Assembly (NCBI RefSeq): GCF_030696805.1
Contig: NZ_JAUYRO010000103.1
Location: forward strand, 1-64,000
Direction: 5' to 3'
DNA: 64,000 nucleotides
Source of the DNA: Methyloversatilis sp.
GTDB taxonomy: Bacteria; Pseudomonadota; Gammaproteobacteria; Burkholderiales; Rhodocyclaceae
This document shows, piece by piece, positions 63,589 through 64,000 of this stretch; position 1 is the first letter of the stretch, and each line of letters starts with the position of its first letter. The notes under the pieces were generated by a model. The model was given only the letters and a program-made list of their open reading frames with translations, searched no databases and had not been told where the DNA came from. A program made the position numbers and the translations under genes.

Positions 63589-64000
63589 ACCCGGCGGCGA
63601 TCATCCGAGAGGCACGGGCGGACGGGGTATGTCTTGAACTGGGCAAGCCGGGAACGATCAAGGCGACTGGCGAGGCAGACGCTGTGAATCGCTGGCTTGC
63701 TGTGATCCGCGAACACAAGGCGGACATCATTGAAGCCCTGAACGATGCCAAGACGGAACCGATAGTCGCGACTCGCTGGCGCTTGAAGTTCGCCAAAGGC
63801 GAGCTGCTGGAAGTTTCCTACTGTCCGCCAGCAACCAGTGCATACGCACTCGAACGCTACCCGCACGCCATCGATGCGGAGCCGATCCCGGAGCGACCGC
63901 GACGTGTAGCGACGGAAGCTGAAGCGCGGGAACTGCGCGGGCTGATTGAAGCCGTCTATGGCGGCGAAACGGACGACGACCGGGCAGATGCTTTAGCCGA
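63585..64000 (+). CDS. Hypothetical island protein, cut by the window edge
   Basis: At least 138 residues, beginning MNPAAIIREARADGVCLELG. The opening resembles a short N-terminal segment often seen before the TubC docking-domain fold, here in an island gene. The start overlaps the ATPase stop (ATGA), so it is co-expressed. No function assigned. Confidence 0.6.
   Translation, partial: MNPAAIIREARADGVCLELGKPGTIKATGEADAVNRWLAVIREHKADIIEALNDAKTEPIVATRWRLKFAKGELLEVSYCPPATSAYALERYPHAIDAEPIPERPRRVATEAEARELRGLIEAVYGGETDDDRADALA

Overview
The window is a high-GC betaproteobacterial chromosome segment. The housekeeping order (nrdAB, ampD, pilSR, ispB-rplU-rpmA-obgE-proB, pcnB, panBCD, pepN), the PEP-CTERM proteins and the sulfur and copper genes fit a Rhodocyclales-type environmental bacterium. 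Methyloversatilis is a guess from general gene flavour and was not tested.

Layout: (1) 1-8958 is accessory DNA. It starts with the end of an IS3-family element that has truncated hxsB. The rest of a His-Xaa-Ser (HXS) peptide system follows: hxsD and two precursor genes with SHxSHx tails. Next comes a complete Tn7-like transposition module, tnsA-tnsB-tnsC-tniQ/tnsD. Its end is studded with GTCTCTARTGAGAC palindromes and stops about 11 bp beyond the nrdB stop codon, which suggests the 3' end of nrdB is the attachment site. The outermost part of that end, including a terminator hairpin, is present twice. (2) 8970-24696 is core: nrdB and nrdA with two NrdR boxes, ampD, a 108-bp tandem repeat array, pilR-pilS, tRNA-Pro, ispB, rplU-rpmA, obgE-proB, then a NarX-like kinase and a LuxR-type regulator flanking a DUF1328 protein. 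(3) 24788-36000 holds signalling and envelope genes: a lone receiver protein, a cardiolipin synthase, two paralogous Crp/Fnr regulators (one with a decayed copy of a neighbouring small gene), and a PmrA/QseB-type two-component system divergent from a dsbD-tlpA-dsbG thiol-redox operon. (4) 36280-41964 is a sulfur block: two YeeE/YedE transporter halves, a persulfide dioxygenase-rhodanese fusion, an OBAP-type lipoprotein and tsdB-tsdA (thiosulfate dehydrogenase with partner cytochrome). (5) 42057-49327, all on the minus strand, looks like a copper uptake or surface block: an OprC-type TonB receptor, two PEP-CTERM proteins, two DUF2946 proteins, a YcnI/DUF1775 protein and a second TonB receptor. 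(6) 49459-58608 is core again: pcnB, a DUF486 protein, a deoxynucleoside kinase, panB, panC, panD, a LysR regulator, pepN and an unrecognised gene. (7) 58817-64000 is a genomic island. It begins at a 3' remnant of tRNA-Thr, followed by a tyrosine integrase, small unknown genes, an AlpA-like regulator under a large hairpin, a CHC2-type primase-like protein and a RepA-like AAA ATPase, and it runs off the window.

The most interesting parts are the Tn7-like element at nrdB with its unusual tandem ends, the interrupted HXS locus that may be its cargo, and the PEP-CTERM/DUF2946/TonB-receptor copper-type cluster. No CRISPR array or cas gene was seen.
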